This document shows positions 1 to 8,246 of a stretch of DNA of 64,000 bases, piece by piece. The notes under the pieces are model-generated. The model had not been told where the DNA came from. It was given only the letters and a program-made list of their open reading frames with translations, and ran no database searches. Within the stretch, counting starts at the first letter, position 1. Every line of letters begins with the position of its first letter. The translations under genes and the position numbers were made by a program. The stretch comes from Allorhizobium ampelinum S4 (GTDB lineage: Bacteria > Pseudomonadota > Alphaproteobacteria > Rhizobiales > Rhizobiaceae), in assembly GCF_000016285.1 (NCBI RefSeq), contig NC_011981.1, forward strand, positions 186,001 to 250,000. Direction: 5' to 3'.

Positions 1-110
1 GTAGTGGGTCTGGAGAGGAGGTCACAAATCTATCCTTGGATGAAGGGGCTTGATAAAATGGGCGAGGGCCAAGGACGCTTGCGCCCGTGGCTGATGAATG
101 ACATTGCCGT

Positions 111-1280
111 TCAGAGCCGCAACCCGGCCTGTTTCAACAGCGGCAAAATGCGTTCCGCAAAATAATCGAGATCGTCGCGGAAATCGTAGAAATTCAGCTG
201 AATGCCATCAATTCCGGCCCTGTGCAGGGCCAGCAATTGGTCCACCACCTGTTCCGGTGAGCCGATGATTTCAATATTGCCACCCAGATTGCGGCCTTGC
301 TTGTGGCGCGGATCGCCACGGCCACGCCATGCATGGGCATCGCTTTCATAATTGTTGGTGGCAAAGGCACGGGTGCCTTGTTGTGGCTTGCCTGCCTCAA
401 TTGCGTCGGCATAGGCGAAGGCTTCTGCCTCAGTATCGCGGCTCACCACAATCGGGTTGATGATGGTTTTGACCCGGCGACCATAGGAGGCGGCGCGGGT
501 TTTGATGGCGGCGATATGGTCGGGCAGGGTTTCCAACGCACTCTCAATATGCGCGCCGCCCGGCGAGGTCACAAAGACAAGATCGGAATGGCGGGCGGCA
601 AAATCGATCCCGGCTGGTGAGCCGGTGGCGGTGACCAAAGGCGGCCTGCCAAATTCAGGCTTCGGCGTGATCCAGCCGTTGTTGACGGCCCAGGGGTTGA
701 GTTTGCCTTCATAGGAGAAGTTCTCGGTCTCGCTCCAGAGGCGATTCAGCACATGGAACAGCTCAGATGCCATGTCATAGCGCTTGTCGTGCTCAATGCG
801 CTGCCAGCCGAACATTTCATGCTCAATAGCACGGTGTCCGGTGACGATATTGATGCCCCAGCGCCCCTTGGCGATATGATCCAGCGTTGCGCCATATTTG
901 GCCAGATGCAGTGGGTGCAGCGGGCCATAGAGCACATGGATGGTGGAGATCAGCAGGATATTGGTGGTGATGGCTGCCATGGCCCCCAGCGCAATAAAGC
1001 TGTCCAGCGATGCCTCGCCGTCATAGCCGCCTTTGGGCAGCCATTGGGTGCGGCTGAAGGCAATTTCAAAGCCCAGCGCATCGGCCTTTTTCACCACTTC
1101 GGCATTGTAATCAAAGGTCCAGCTATTGCTGGTGGGCAGGCTGGAAAAATTGATATCCTGCAAATTGAGAAACAGGCCCAACATCAATGGTTGGCGCACT
1201 GCCCGGCTGAGGGGGCTGTTTTCAAAATCCAGCGGACCTTTCAAATCGGGTTCTTTTGCGCTTTCAGCGATTAGTGCCAT
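111..1280 (-). CDS. LLM-class FMNH2-dependent monooxygenase (sulfone/sulfonate type)
   Basis: This 389-residue cytoplasmic protein belongs to the luciferase-like flavin monooxygenases, which use reduced FMN and oxygen, often to cleave C-S bonds. Segments such as NSWTFDYN, GRWGINIVTG and EHDKRYDMASE resemble the dimethylsulfone (SfnG) and alkanesulfonate (SsuD) monooxygenases. The start at 1280 is chosen because AGGAG lies seven bases upstream; 41 further in-frame codons upstream show no family resemblance. The gene is divergent from a sulfonate-type ABC operon, which supports a role in using organosulfur compounds as a sulfur source. A partner flavin reductase is not in the window. The exact substrate is unknown; a nitrilotriacetate-type monooxygenase is the main alternative. 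Confidence 0.85.
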   Translation of the reverse strand: MALIAESAKEPDLKGPLDFENSPLSRAVRQPLMLGLFLNLQDINFSSLPTSNSWTFDYNAEVVKKADALGFEIAFSRTQWLPKGGYDGEASLDSFIALGAMAAITTNILLISTIHVLYGPLHPLHLAKYGATLDHIAKGRWGINIVTGHRAIEHEMFGWQRIEHDKRYDMASELFHVLNRLWSETENFSYEGKLNPWAVNNGWITPKPEFGRPPLVTATGSPAGIDFAARHSDLVFVTSPGGAHIESALETLPDHIAAIKTRAASYGRRVKTIINPIVVSRDTEAEAFAYADAIEAGKPQQGTRAFATNNYESDAHAWRGRGDPRHKQGRNLGGNIEIIGSPEQVVDQLLALHRAGIDGIQLNFYDFRDDLDYFAERILPLLKQAGLRL

Positions 1281-2025
1281 GTGGTTTCTCCTGTTTCTTT
1301 CGGCCAACCAGGCAGGGTGGCAAATTCCTCGCCATGGGAAGGGGGGCTGCGGATGGCCTGCTGGCGGGCAAACCTGTTTTGACCCAGCCGAGCTTGTCCA
1401 CACCAGAAAGTGGTGGTGGAGCCTGGTCTTGGATGTATGAAACGGCTTGCGGTTGGGCGTCTTGGCTTGCTGACAAAATACTCAAGGCTGTATGTCCCGG
1501 CTTTAATCTCAAGCGAAAAGGGTATTTAAAAAATGATATAATATATAGAATTTATGTACTAAATGCAGCTTATTGAGAAATATAACTCCCAATTGGGAGC
1601 CATGGGGCGATCAATTTTTTCCGCGATCTGTCTTGAAGGGCTCGGCACGTGCGCTTGCTGCGCCGCTGGAATTCATGTTTGGGCCACTGAATTATGCCGC
1701 ACATGACCGTGGCGTGATTGGAAACGAACGATCAAAATTATGGCGAGGCGTGTCAAATCCGTATCATGGCGGAGCCTGGTTGATCATTCAGGATTGAAGA
1801 CACCATGAAGCCGCCAAGCCGGTAAATTTATCAGCTATTACCCGAGGATAAAGCAGCGCGGCGACAGCGCTTGACAACGATCAATTAACTTGAGCGCCAA
1901 GTGCGGCAACTTTTTTCTATATTTTCCATAGAATCAGATGGGTTTTTCTTCTGTTCCGTCCAATCGCCACCTATCCTTATGTTTTGGAAAAGAAAAATGC
2001 CAAGCGGCGCAACACGGGGGATAAT
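1281..2025. other. Divergent intergenic region, monooxygenase / SsuA-like gene
   Basis: About 745 bases separate the two divergent genes. No convincing protein gene is present; a possible 74-codon frame at 1573-1797 has no recognisable features. The stretch around 1520-1560 is very AT-rich and contains a run like TATAATATATAG that could serve as promoter elements. A perfect palindrome lies at 1586-1599. The length and composition fit a shared control region for both sulfur genes. Confidence 0.5.
1586..1599. promoter_or_regulatory. Perfect 14-bp palindrome, candidate operator
   Basis: The bases CTCCCAATTGGGAG form a perfect 14-bp palindrome beside the AT-rich stretch in the divergent control region. 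It looks like a binding site for a dimeric regulator. No regulator gene lies next to it, so its partner is unknown. Confidence 0.35.
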
Positions 2026-2994
2026 ATGGGGCGGATATTGAAGCGGCTAATCGCAACGGCTTGTTTACTGGCTTTTGGAACGGTGTCTTCTTTTGCGGCA
2101 GATCCCAAGGAGATTACGCTGGATTGGGCAACCTATAATCCGGTCAGTCTGATCTTGAAAAAGCAAGGCTTGCTGGAAAAGGAATTTGCCAAGGACGGCA
2201 TTTCCATTCGTTGGGTGCAGTCGGCTGGCTCCAACAAAGCGCTCGAGTTTCTCAATGCCGGGTCGATCGATTTTGGCTCCACAGCGGGGGCTGCTGCCCT
2301 GATCGGCAAGATCAACGGCAATCCCATCAAATCGGTCTATGTCTACTCAAAGCCAGAATGGACCGCTCTGGTGACCCGGGCGGAAACGGGCATCACAAAG
2401 CCTGCTGACCTCAAGGGGAAATCAATTGCGGTCACGCGTGGCACCGATCCACATATCTTTCTGGTGCGCGCGCTGGCCGATGCCGGTTTGACCGAAAAAG
2501 ACGTAAAGCTTGTTCTCTTGCAACACGCCGATGGAAAGCTTGCGCTGCTGCGCGGCGATGTCGATGCCTGGGCAGGCCTTGATCCATTGATGGCCTCGGC
2601 TGAGGTCGAGAACGGCGCGGTTCTTTTCTACCGCAAGCCGCAAGACAATACATGGGGCGTGTTAAACACACGGGAAGAGTTTGCCAAGGAGCATCCCGCG
2701 TTGGTCAAGCGGGTTCTGGCTGTCTACGATCAGGCACGCCGGGAGGCGATTGCCCATCCTGATGCCTTGAAAGTGGCATTGGAAGAAGCTGCCAAGCTGC
2801 CGGGACCTGTGATTGCCAAACAGCTTGAACGCACAGATCTGTCATCATCGCAGATTGGACCAGCCCAGCGCGACACCATTTTCCAAGCGGGTGTCGCTTT
2901 GCAAAAGGCTGGCGTCATCGGTGCCGAGGTGGATGTCGCAAAGGCTGTTGACGGGCTGATTGATCCGCAATTCAGCTCCGGTCTTGGACAATAG
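2026..2994 (+). CDS. ABC transporter substrate-binding protein, aliphatic sulfonate type (SsuA-like)
   Basis: The 322-residue periplasmic protein has an N-terminal signal peptide of about 24 residues ending near SSFA|AD. It then shows the SsuA/TauA (NMT1-like) fold signature, including ITLDWATYNP, AGSNKALEFLNAGSIDFGST and GKSIAVTRGTDPHIF. It should bind an alkanesulfonate or similar organosulfur anion for import. The start at 2026 is preferred over an upstream in-frame codon at 1984 because GGGGGA lies just upstream and the signal peptide begins there. The permease and ATPase follow at once, making a complete importer. Specificity (sulfonate, taurine or sulfate ester) cannot be read from the sequence. 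Confidence 0.88.
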   Translation: MGRILKRLIATACLLAFGTVSSFAADPKEITLDWATYNPVSLILKKQGLLEKEFAKDGISIRWVQSAGSNKALEFLNAGSIDFGSTAGAAALIGKINGNPIKSVYVYSKPEWTALVTRAETGITKPADLKGKSIAVTRGTDPHIFLVRALADAGLTEKDVKLVLLQHADGKLALLRGDVDAWAGLDPLMASAEVENGAVLFYRKPQDNTWGVLNTREEFAKEHPALVKRVLAVYDQARREAIAHPDALKVALEEAAKLPGPVIAKQLERTDLSSSQIGPAQRDTIFQAGVALQKAGVIGAEVDVAKAVDGLIDPQFSSGLGQ

Positions 2995-3019
2995 AAACGG
3001 GCGATGTGAACGAGGCCTT

Positions 3020-3868
3020 ATGGTAGCGATTTTTGAAACGATCCGGCAGGATGAAAGCAAAGCCGTGCCGAAAGCCTCCTCCTTCAGTGGCTACAGGCTA
3101 GGTCTCTACCGTGCTGCTGCAAGCGTGATATTGCCACTGGCCGGATTTGTGCTGTGGGAACTCGCTGTTCGTTTCGGTTGGGCCTCTGGTCGGCTCATTC
3201 CGGCACCTTCACGCATCTTGGAAACGCTTTGGCAGCTTACAATCACGGGCGAGCTTGCGCACCATCTGGTGGCAAGCTCATTGCGTGTTCTGGTTGGCTT
3301 TGTTTCAGGCGCGGCTGCGGGTACGCTCATAGGCGCTCTAACGGGATATTTCACCACTCTACGACGGCTGCTGGACCCTAGCCTTCAGGCGATCAGGGCT
3401 ATTCCATCCATCGCCTGGGTTCCGCTTTTCATTCTCTGGTTCGGGATTTTTGAAACATCCAAAATTGTACTGATTGCCACCGGCGTGTTTTTCCCGGTCT
3501 ACCTTGGTATTTCAACGGCTTTGCGTGAGGTTGATCGCAAGATTGTTGAGGTTGGAAAGATCTTTCGGCTGTCCAATCTGGAGCTTGTCTGGCGCATCCT
3601 GTTTCCTGCGGTGCTGCCAAGCTTTGTCGTTTCGCTCAGGGCCGGGCTTGGTCTTGGCTGGATGTTTGTGGTGGCAGCCGAATTCATGGGCGCTTCGGAA
3701 GGGCTGGGCTATCTGTTGGTTGATGGGCAGCAATTGGGTAAGCCCGACCAGATCATCGCGGCAATTCTTGCCTTTGCTGTGATTGGCAAACTTTCTGATG
3801 CGCTGCTGGTGGCCCTCACGGCACCTTTGCTGCGCTGGCAGGATGCCTATGGTGGGGATCGGCTGTGA
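3020..3868 (+). CDS. ABC transporter permease, SsuC/TauC family
   Basis: This 282-residue inner-membrane protein has a hydrophobic N-terminal helix (ASVILPLAGFVLWELAVRFGW) preceded by a short cytoplasmic tail, then the BPD_transp_1 core. The region around EVDRKIVEVGKIFRLSNLELVWRI corresponds to the EAA coupling loop that contacts the ATPase. The start at 3020 follows a GAGG Shine-Dalgarno sequence. It begins 25 bases after the binding-protein stop, and its own stop overlaps the ATPase start in TGATG. It forms the membrane channel of the sulfonate-type importer. Confidence 0.88.
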   Translation: MVAIFETIRQDESKAVPKASSFSGYRLGLYRAAASVILPLAGFVLWELAVRFGWASGRLIPAPSRILETLWQLTITGELAHHLVASSLRVLVGFVSGAAAGTLIGALTGYFTTLRRLLDPSLQAIRAIPSIAWVPLFILWFGIFETSKIVLIATGVFFPVYLGISTALREVDRKIVEVGKIFRLSNLELVWRILFPAVLPSFVVSLRAGLGLGWMFVVAAEFMGASEGLGYLLVDGQQLGKPDQIIAAILAFAVIGKLSDALLVALTAPLLRWQDAYGGDRL

Positions 3869-4605
3869 TGTTGTCTGTCACCCATCTTGGCAAGACCTAT
3901 GCGAATGGCGCTCAAGCGCTGGACAACGTCAGTTTTGATGTCAATGCGGGCGAGATTCTGGCGATAGTGGGCGGTTCTGGCTGTGGCAAGAGTACATTGC
4001 TGCGGCTGATCAGCGGACTGGACCAACCAACCTCGGGTGGCGTGCACTTGCGCAATGACCTCATCACAAGGCCGCATCCGCTGATCAATTTGATTTTTCA
4101 GGAACCACGATTGCTGCCCTGGTTGCGTGTTACCGATAATATCGGCTTCGGAATCCGGCATCTGGATAGCCAAGAGCGCAAGGGCCGCATCGCAGAGGTG
4201 CTTGAGACGGTTCACCTCAATGGCTATGGCAACCGTTGGCCAAAGGAGTTGTCTGGCGGTCAGGCCCAGCGCGTCGCTCTTGCCCGCGCGCTCGTCACAC
4301 GTCCTGAAGTGTTGTTGTTGGACGAGCCGTTTTCGGCTCTCGATGCCATGACAAGGGGCCGACTTCAACAGCACCTCCTCGACATTTGGCAGGCGACCCA
4401 GGCAACCATGGTGATTGTGACCCATGACATTGACGAGGCTATCGCGCTTGCCCACCGGGTCATTGTCATGAAGCCCCGGCCTGGGCGAATTTCCGAGGAA
4501 ATCCACATCGATTTACCAATGCGCCGGGAGCACGGCATGGACTATCTTGTTCCTTACCAACAGAGATTGAAGAGTGCTTTGAACCATTCCATGGCATTTG
4601 CGTGA
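3868..4605 (+). CDS. ABC transporter ATP-binding protein, SsuB/TauB family
   Basis: This 245-residue ATPase energises the sulfonate-type importer. Visible motifs are Walker A GGSGCGKS at residues 35-42, the Q-loop in LIFQEPRLLPW (typical of SsuB/TauB), the signature LSGGQ, Walker B LLLDEPFSALD and the H-loop VTHD. The ATG at 3868 overlaps the permease stop by one base; a GTG one codon earlier (3865) is also possible. The operon seems to end here, with about 110 bases before the next importer. Confidence 0.88.
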   Translation: MLSVTHLGKTYANGAQALDNVSFDVNAGEILAIVGGSGCGKSTLLRLISGLDQPTSGGVHLRNDLITRPHPLINLIFQEPRLLPWLRVTDNIGFGIRHLDSQERKGRIAEVLETVHLNGYGNRWPKELSGGQAQRVALARALVTRPEVLLLDEPFSALDAMTRGRLQQHLLDIWQATQATMVIVTHDIDEAIALAHRVIVMKPRPGRISEEIHIDLPMRREHGMDYLVPYQQRLKSALNHSMAFA

Positions 4606-4714
4606 AAATGAGAAAAATATTTGCAATTGCTTATTTCTCGCGCAGTTTTATGCTCGTATTTTCGATGTGATTTCTGCGATTATCGGTTATCGCCAATAAG
4701 GACGCATCACCGAT

Positions 4715-5488
4715 ATGAAACTGCTTAAATCTCTTGCCACCGTAGCATTGCTGCAGGCTGCTTTACTCTTGCCCGCTCATGCAGGTGAAAATCTCGCAAC
4801 CATCAAATCGGCTGGCGTGTTCAAGATCGGTACCGAGGGCACTTATGCGCCATTCACCTATCACAATGAGAGTGGCAAGCTGGTTGGTTTTGACGTGGAA
4901 ATCGGAGAAGCCATTGCCGCCAAACTTGGTGTTAAAGCCGAGTTCGTGGAAGGAAAATGGGATGGATTGATCGCCGGTCTCGATGCGAAGCGCTATGATA
5001 CCGTGATCAATCAAGTGGGCATTACCGAGACGCGCAAACAGAAATATGATTTTTCGGACCCCTATATCGCCTCAAAAGCCGTTCTGATCGTCCGCAGTGA
5101 TGACAATAATATCAAGGACTTTGCTGATCTGAAGGGCAAAAAATCGGCGCAATCTCTCAGCAGCAATTTTGGAAAGCTCGCTGAAAAGTCGGGTGCGGAA
5201 CTGGTTGGTACCGATGGGTTTGATCAGTCCATTCAACTCGTGCTGACGCGTCGTGCCGATGCCACGATCAATGACAGCCTGTCTTTCCTCGACTTCAAGA
5301 AGCACAAGCCAGATGCGCCGGTGAAGGTCGTCGCCCAGCAGAGCGATGCCGATTATTCCGGCGTGATCATTCGCAAGCAGGAGCCCGAATTGCTGACCGC
5401 CATCAACAAGGCGCTGGCTGACATCAAAGCCGATGGCACTTATCAGAAGATTTCTGAGAAGTATTTCGGTCAAGACGTCTCCAAATAG
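4715..5488 (+). CDS. ABC transporter substrate-binding protein, cystine type (TcyA/FliY-like)
   Basis: The 257-residue periplasmic binding protein has a clear signal peptide (MKLLKSLATVALLQAALLLPAHA|GE) and the SBP_bac_3 fold. The opening IKIGTEG-like segment (FKIGTEGTYAPFTYHNESG), the GFDVEIGEAIAAKLG stretch and KWDGLIAGLDAKRYD match the cystine-binding proteins FliY/TcyA. It should bind cystine or a related polar amino acid. A hairpin with a T-rich tail follows at once, before the permease gene, so it is probably expressed above the membrane components. The sulfur-gene neighbourhood supports cystine as substrate, but this is inference. Confidence 0.85.
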   Translation: MKLLKSLATVALLQAALLLPAHAGENLATIKSAGVFKIGTEGTYAPFTYHNESGKLVGFDVEIGEAIAAKLGVKAEFVEGKWDGLIAGLDAKRYDTVINQVGITETRKQKYDFSDPYIASKAVLIVRSDDNNIKDFADLKGKKSAQSLSSNFGKLAEKSGAELVGTDGFDQSIQLVLTRRADATINDSLSFLDFKKHKPDAPVKVVAQQSDADYSGVIIRKQEPELLTAINKALADIKADGTYQKISEKYFGQDVSK

Positions 5489-5536
5489 CGTTTTGTAGAA
5501 AGCTGGATATCGTTTAAACCGCCCTATATTCACGTG

Positions 5537-5578
5537 AAGAGCGCCCGGCGGGATTGTCTGCCGGGCGCATCTCTTTTG
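5537..5578 (+). terminator. Hairpin with T-rich tail between cystine-binding gene and permease
   Basis: GCGCCCGGC at 5541-5549 pairs perfectly with GCCGGGCGC at 5560-5568 around a 10-base loop and is followed by ATCTCTTTT. An outer AAGAG/CTCTT pairing extends the stem. This is a good rho-independent terminator or attenuator inside the operon, ending just before the permease start. Partial read-through would keep the binding protein in excess. Confidence 0.75.
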
Positions 5579-5584
5579 AGGAAG

Positions 5585-6271
5585 ATGTCTTTGCCGCACT
5601 GGATTCAATTGATGGTGGATTCGCTTGTCCCTCTTCTGTGGGCAGGGTTGGTGTTTACCATTCCGCTAACGATACTTTCCTTCACGTTCGGCTTGACACT
5701 TGGGCTTGTTACGGCCATCGGCCGGCTGTTCGGAGCGAAACCGGTGGCGGCGATTGCCCGCTTTTATGTTTGGGTCATTCGTGGCACCCCTCTACTTGTC
5801 CAGCTTTTTGTAATTTTCTACGGCTTGCCAAGCATTGGTATTTTGCTGGATGCCTTTCCAGCGGCGCTCATCGGCTTCACGCTGAACATAGGGGCCTATA
5901 GTTCTGAAATCATTCGCGCTGTCATCTCCTCCGTGCCGAAGGGACAATGGGAAGCGGCCTATTCGATTGGTATGAGCTGGCGTCAAGCCATGCTGCGCAC
6001 GATCCTGCCGCAAGCGGCTCGTGTCGCCGTGCCGCCGCTGTCCAACACGTTCATCTCTCTGGTGAAAGATACGTCGCTCGCTGCCGCCATTACCGTGCCA
6101 GAACTGTTTCAGGCGGCTCAACGCATTGTCGCCACCACCTATGAACCACTGATCCTCTATATCGAAGCGGCATTGATCTATCTTGCCCTGTGCTCTGTGC
6201 TCTCGACAGTGCAGGTGCGGTTGGAGCGTCGCTTTGCCCGCTATGGCGGTATGATGGAGTCCAACGCATGA
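5585..6271 (+). CDS. Polar amino-acid ABC permease, cystine type (TcyL/YecS-like)
   Basis: This 228-residue inner-membrane permease has the His/Glu/Gln/Arg-type core, with RGTPLLVQLFVIFYGLPSIG, SSVPKGQWEAAYSIGMSW and ISLVKDTSLAAAITVPELF. These resemble the cystine permease YecS/TcyL almost segment by segment. The start at 5585 aligns with the family N-terminus; the GAGG is only three bases upstream, which is unusually close and sits at the foot of the preceding terminator hairpin. The stop overlaps the ATPase start in ATGA. Confidence 0.87.
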   Translation: MSLPHWIQLMVDSLVPLLWAGLVFTIPLTILSFTFGLTLGLVTAIGRLFGAKPVAAIARFYVWVIRGTPLLVQLFVIFYGLPSIGILLDAFPAALIGFTLNIGAYSSEIIRAVISSVPKGQWEAAYSIGMSWRQAMLRTILPQAARVAVPPLSNTFISLVKDTSLAAAITVPELFQAAQRIVATTYEPLILYIEAALIYLALCSVLSTVQVRLERRFARYGGMMESNA

Positions 6272-7029
6272 TCGAGCTCTCCAATATCGAAAAGCGTTTC
6301 GGTGAGGCTGTTATCCTGAATGATATCAACCTGCGCATCCCGGAAGGAAATGTTACGGCGCTAGTCGGACCGTCCGGAGGTGGCAAAAGCACGTTGCTGC
6401 GCTGCATCAATTTGCTGGAAATCCCGACAATCGGCACCGTTAAAATCGGCGAAGCAAGTCTGACATTTGCACCCGGACAAAAAAACGGTTGGCAATCCAT
6501 TCAGAAAATTCGCCGCCAGACCGGAATGGTTTTTCAAAATTTTCAATTGTTTCCGCATCAAACAGCCATCGAAAATGTGATGGAAGGCTTGGTCACCGTG
6601 CTGAAATGGCCAAAGGAAAAAGCGCGTCAGCGCGCCATTGAGCTGCTGAACAAGGTGGGCATGGCCCACAAAGCGGATGCCTGGCCATCCACTTTGTCTG
6701 GTGGCCAGCAGCAACGCATTGCCATTGCCAGAGCCTTAGCACCGTCGCCGCGTGTTTTATTGTGTGACGAGCCAACATCGGCACTGGATCCGGAACTTGC
6801 GGCAGAGGTTGTGGATGTGTTGAGCCGATTGGCCGGGGAGGGGACCACCATGGTCATTGCCACGCATGATCTCCGGCTTGCCTCAAAGATCGCCAACGAT
6901 GTTGTTTTCCTTGAAGCAGGTCGCGTCGTTGAAACCGGCAGTGCGAAAAATATCTTCACGGTCCCGCAACAGGACCGCACAAAGCGTTTCATCTCCACGA
7001 TCAATGCCGCACATAGCTACGACATCTAG
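6268..7029 (+). CDS. Polar amino-acid ABC ATP-binding protein, cystine type (TcyN/YecC-like)
   Basis: The 253-residue ATPase has Walker A GPSGGGKS at residues 34-41, the MVFQNFQLFPH Q-loop of the polar amino-acid group, the signature LSGGQQQR, Walker B VLLCDEPTSALDPE and the H-loop ATHD. Its start overlaps the permease stop by four bases. It completes a three-gene cystine-type importer. About 300 bases separate it from the methionine importer downstream. Confidence 0.87.
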   Translation: MIELSNIEKRFGEAVILNDINLRIPEGNVTALVGPSGGGKSTLLRCINLLEIPTIGTVKIGEASLTFAPGQKNGWQSIQKIRRQTGMVFQNFQLFPHQTAIENVMEGLVTVLKWPKEKARQRAIELLNKVGMAHKADAWPSTLSGGQQQRIAIARALAPSPRVLLCDEPTSALDPELAAEVVDVLSRLAGEGTTMVIATHDLRLASKIANDVVFLEAGRVVETGSAKNIFTVPQQDRTKRFISTINAAHSYDI

Positions 7030-7338
7030 AGCATCGTGCCGATTCGTATTTTCTGTCCGATGCTTTCCGTATTTCAGGGGCGCCTGTTGATTTATGAGGC
7101 TCGGTCTACGGTTGACGCGCTCAAGACGTTGAGGTGTATGCGAATTGCCTCCCTTTCATTGCCGAATTCAATTAATCCACAAAAACAATAGATTATTGTT
7201 CTTGAGGAATGAAATTGTGCAAAAGCCTATTTCTTTTGCAGTGCAAAAAATGGTTTTATCGCCTTAGCGTCCTGAAGATGACTCTGTCATTGTTGGTTGT
7301 ATCGGAGCGATGACTTCTTCCATCAAGGGACGACAACA
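7030..7338 (+). promoter_or_regulatory. Intergenic control region upstream of first MetQ gene
   Basis: This 309-base gap carries three inverted repeats and no gene. AGCATCG/CGATGCT at about 7031-7069 lies right after the ATPase stop and may be a weak terminator or a dispersed repeat. AACAATA-gat-TATTGTT at 7184-7200 is a perfect 7-3-7 palindrome. TGCAAAAG-n7-CTTTTGCA at 7218-7240 is a perfect 8-7-8 repeat. The last two look like operators for the met genes. I looked for a SAM-II riboswitch and did not see one. Confidence 0.45.
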
Positions 7339-8169
7339 ATGACAAAAATATTCGGAAACACACCATCTCTGTCGCGCAGAGCGGGTCTGGCAGCTTTGAT
7401 GGCGCTGGCAGTGGCCGCTGGCACCGGTGCATTGCGGGCTCACGCCGAGGATAAGGTGATCAAGGTCGGCATCGTCAGCGGCGAAGATGAAGATGTCTGG
7501 CGCGCAGTGGCGCAGGAAGCCGCCAAGAAGGGCCTGACAATCAAGACCGTGGTGTTTAACGATTACACCCAGCCGAATGAGGCCCTCGAGCGCGGTGAAA
7601 TCGACGCCAATGCCTTCCAGCACAAGCCTTATCTGGATAACCAGATCAAGCAGCACGGCTACCACATCACGCCGGTTGGCTATACGGGCGTCTGGCCCAT
7701 CGGCCTCTACACCAAGAAATACAAGGCGGTTGCGGACCTTCCCAAGGGTGCGCAGATCGGCGTCCCCAACGACCCTTCCAACGAAGGCCGTGCGCTGCGC
7801 GTGCTTCAAAATCAGGGCTTGATCAAGCTGAAGGATGGCACGGGCATTTTGGCAACCATTGCCGATATCACTGAAAATCCGAAATCCATCAAGATCAAGG
7901 AATTGGATGCGGGCATTGTTGGCCGCGCCATTGATGACCTTGATGCCGCCGTCGTCAATACCGACTGGGCGCTGAAGGCAGGTCTTTCACCCGCCGACCG
8001 CATTGCGCAGGAGCCAACGGCTGACAACCCGTACCGTAACTTCATTGCAGTCAAACAGGGCAAGGAAAATGAGGCGTGGGTCAAGACGCTGGTGGCCTCT
8101 TACCAGAACGATACGGTCAAGGCCGTGTTTGACAAGGTCTACAAAGGCACCGGCATCGTTGCCTATTGA
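7339..8169 (+). CDS. metQ: Methionine ABC transporter substrate-binding protein, MetQ/NlpA family (copy 1)
   Basis: The 276-residue periplasmic protein belongs to the NlpA/MetQ family. It has a signal peptide of about 36 residues ending near RAHA|ED and no lipobox cysteine, so it should be soluble rather than a lipoprotein. Family segments include VFNDYTQPNEALERGEIDANAFQH, PNDPSNEGRALRVLQ and DAAVVNTDWAL; the Asn in that last motif is the position that contacts methionine in characterised MetQ proteins. The start at 7339 follows AAGGGA. A hairpin separates it from the ATPase gene. It should capture methionine (perhaps D-methionine or analogues). Confidence 0.88.
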   Translation: MTKIFGNTPSLSRRAGLAALMALAVAAGTGALRAHAEDKVIKVGIVSGEDEDVWRAVAQEAAKKGLTIKTVVFNDYTQPNEALERGEIDANAFQHKPYLDNQIKQHGYHITPVGYTGVWPIGLYTKKYKAVADLPKGAQIGVPNDPSNEGRALRVLQNQGLIKLKDGTGILATIADITENPKSIKIKELDAGIVGRAIDDLDAAVVNTDWALKAGLSPADRIAQEPTADNPYRNFIAVKQGKENEAWVKTLVASYQNDTVKAVFDKVYKGTGIVAY

Positions 8170-8195
8170 TCATTGAAAAGGCGTTTTAGTGGTGA

Positions 8196-8222
8196 GGCGG
8201 CGAGGCTTTTGGCTCCGCCGCC
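8196..8222 (+). other. GC-rich hairpin between metQ and metN
   Basis: GGCGG-c-GAG pairs with CTC-c-GCCGCC around a short loop. No T-tract follows, so it is more likely an mRNA-stabilising or attenuating hairpin than a full terminator. Its position after the binding-protein gene would favour extra MetQ. Confidence 0.45.
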
Positions 8223-8246
8223 TTCGCCCGTTTGGAGTGATAGTGT

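Noticed and set aside
1281..1403. N-terminal extension of the flavin monooxygenase
   Set aside because: The extra 41 codons lack family resemblance, and a good Shine-Dalgarno precedes the ATG at 1280.
7030..7338. SAM-II riboswitch upstream of metQ
   Set aside because: The alphaproteobacterial SAM-II pseudoknot consensus was looked for and not seen here or at 9961-10119.
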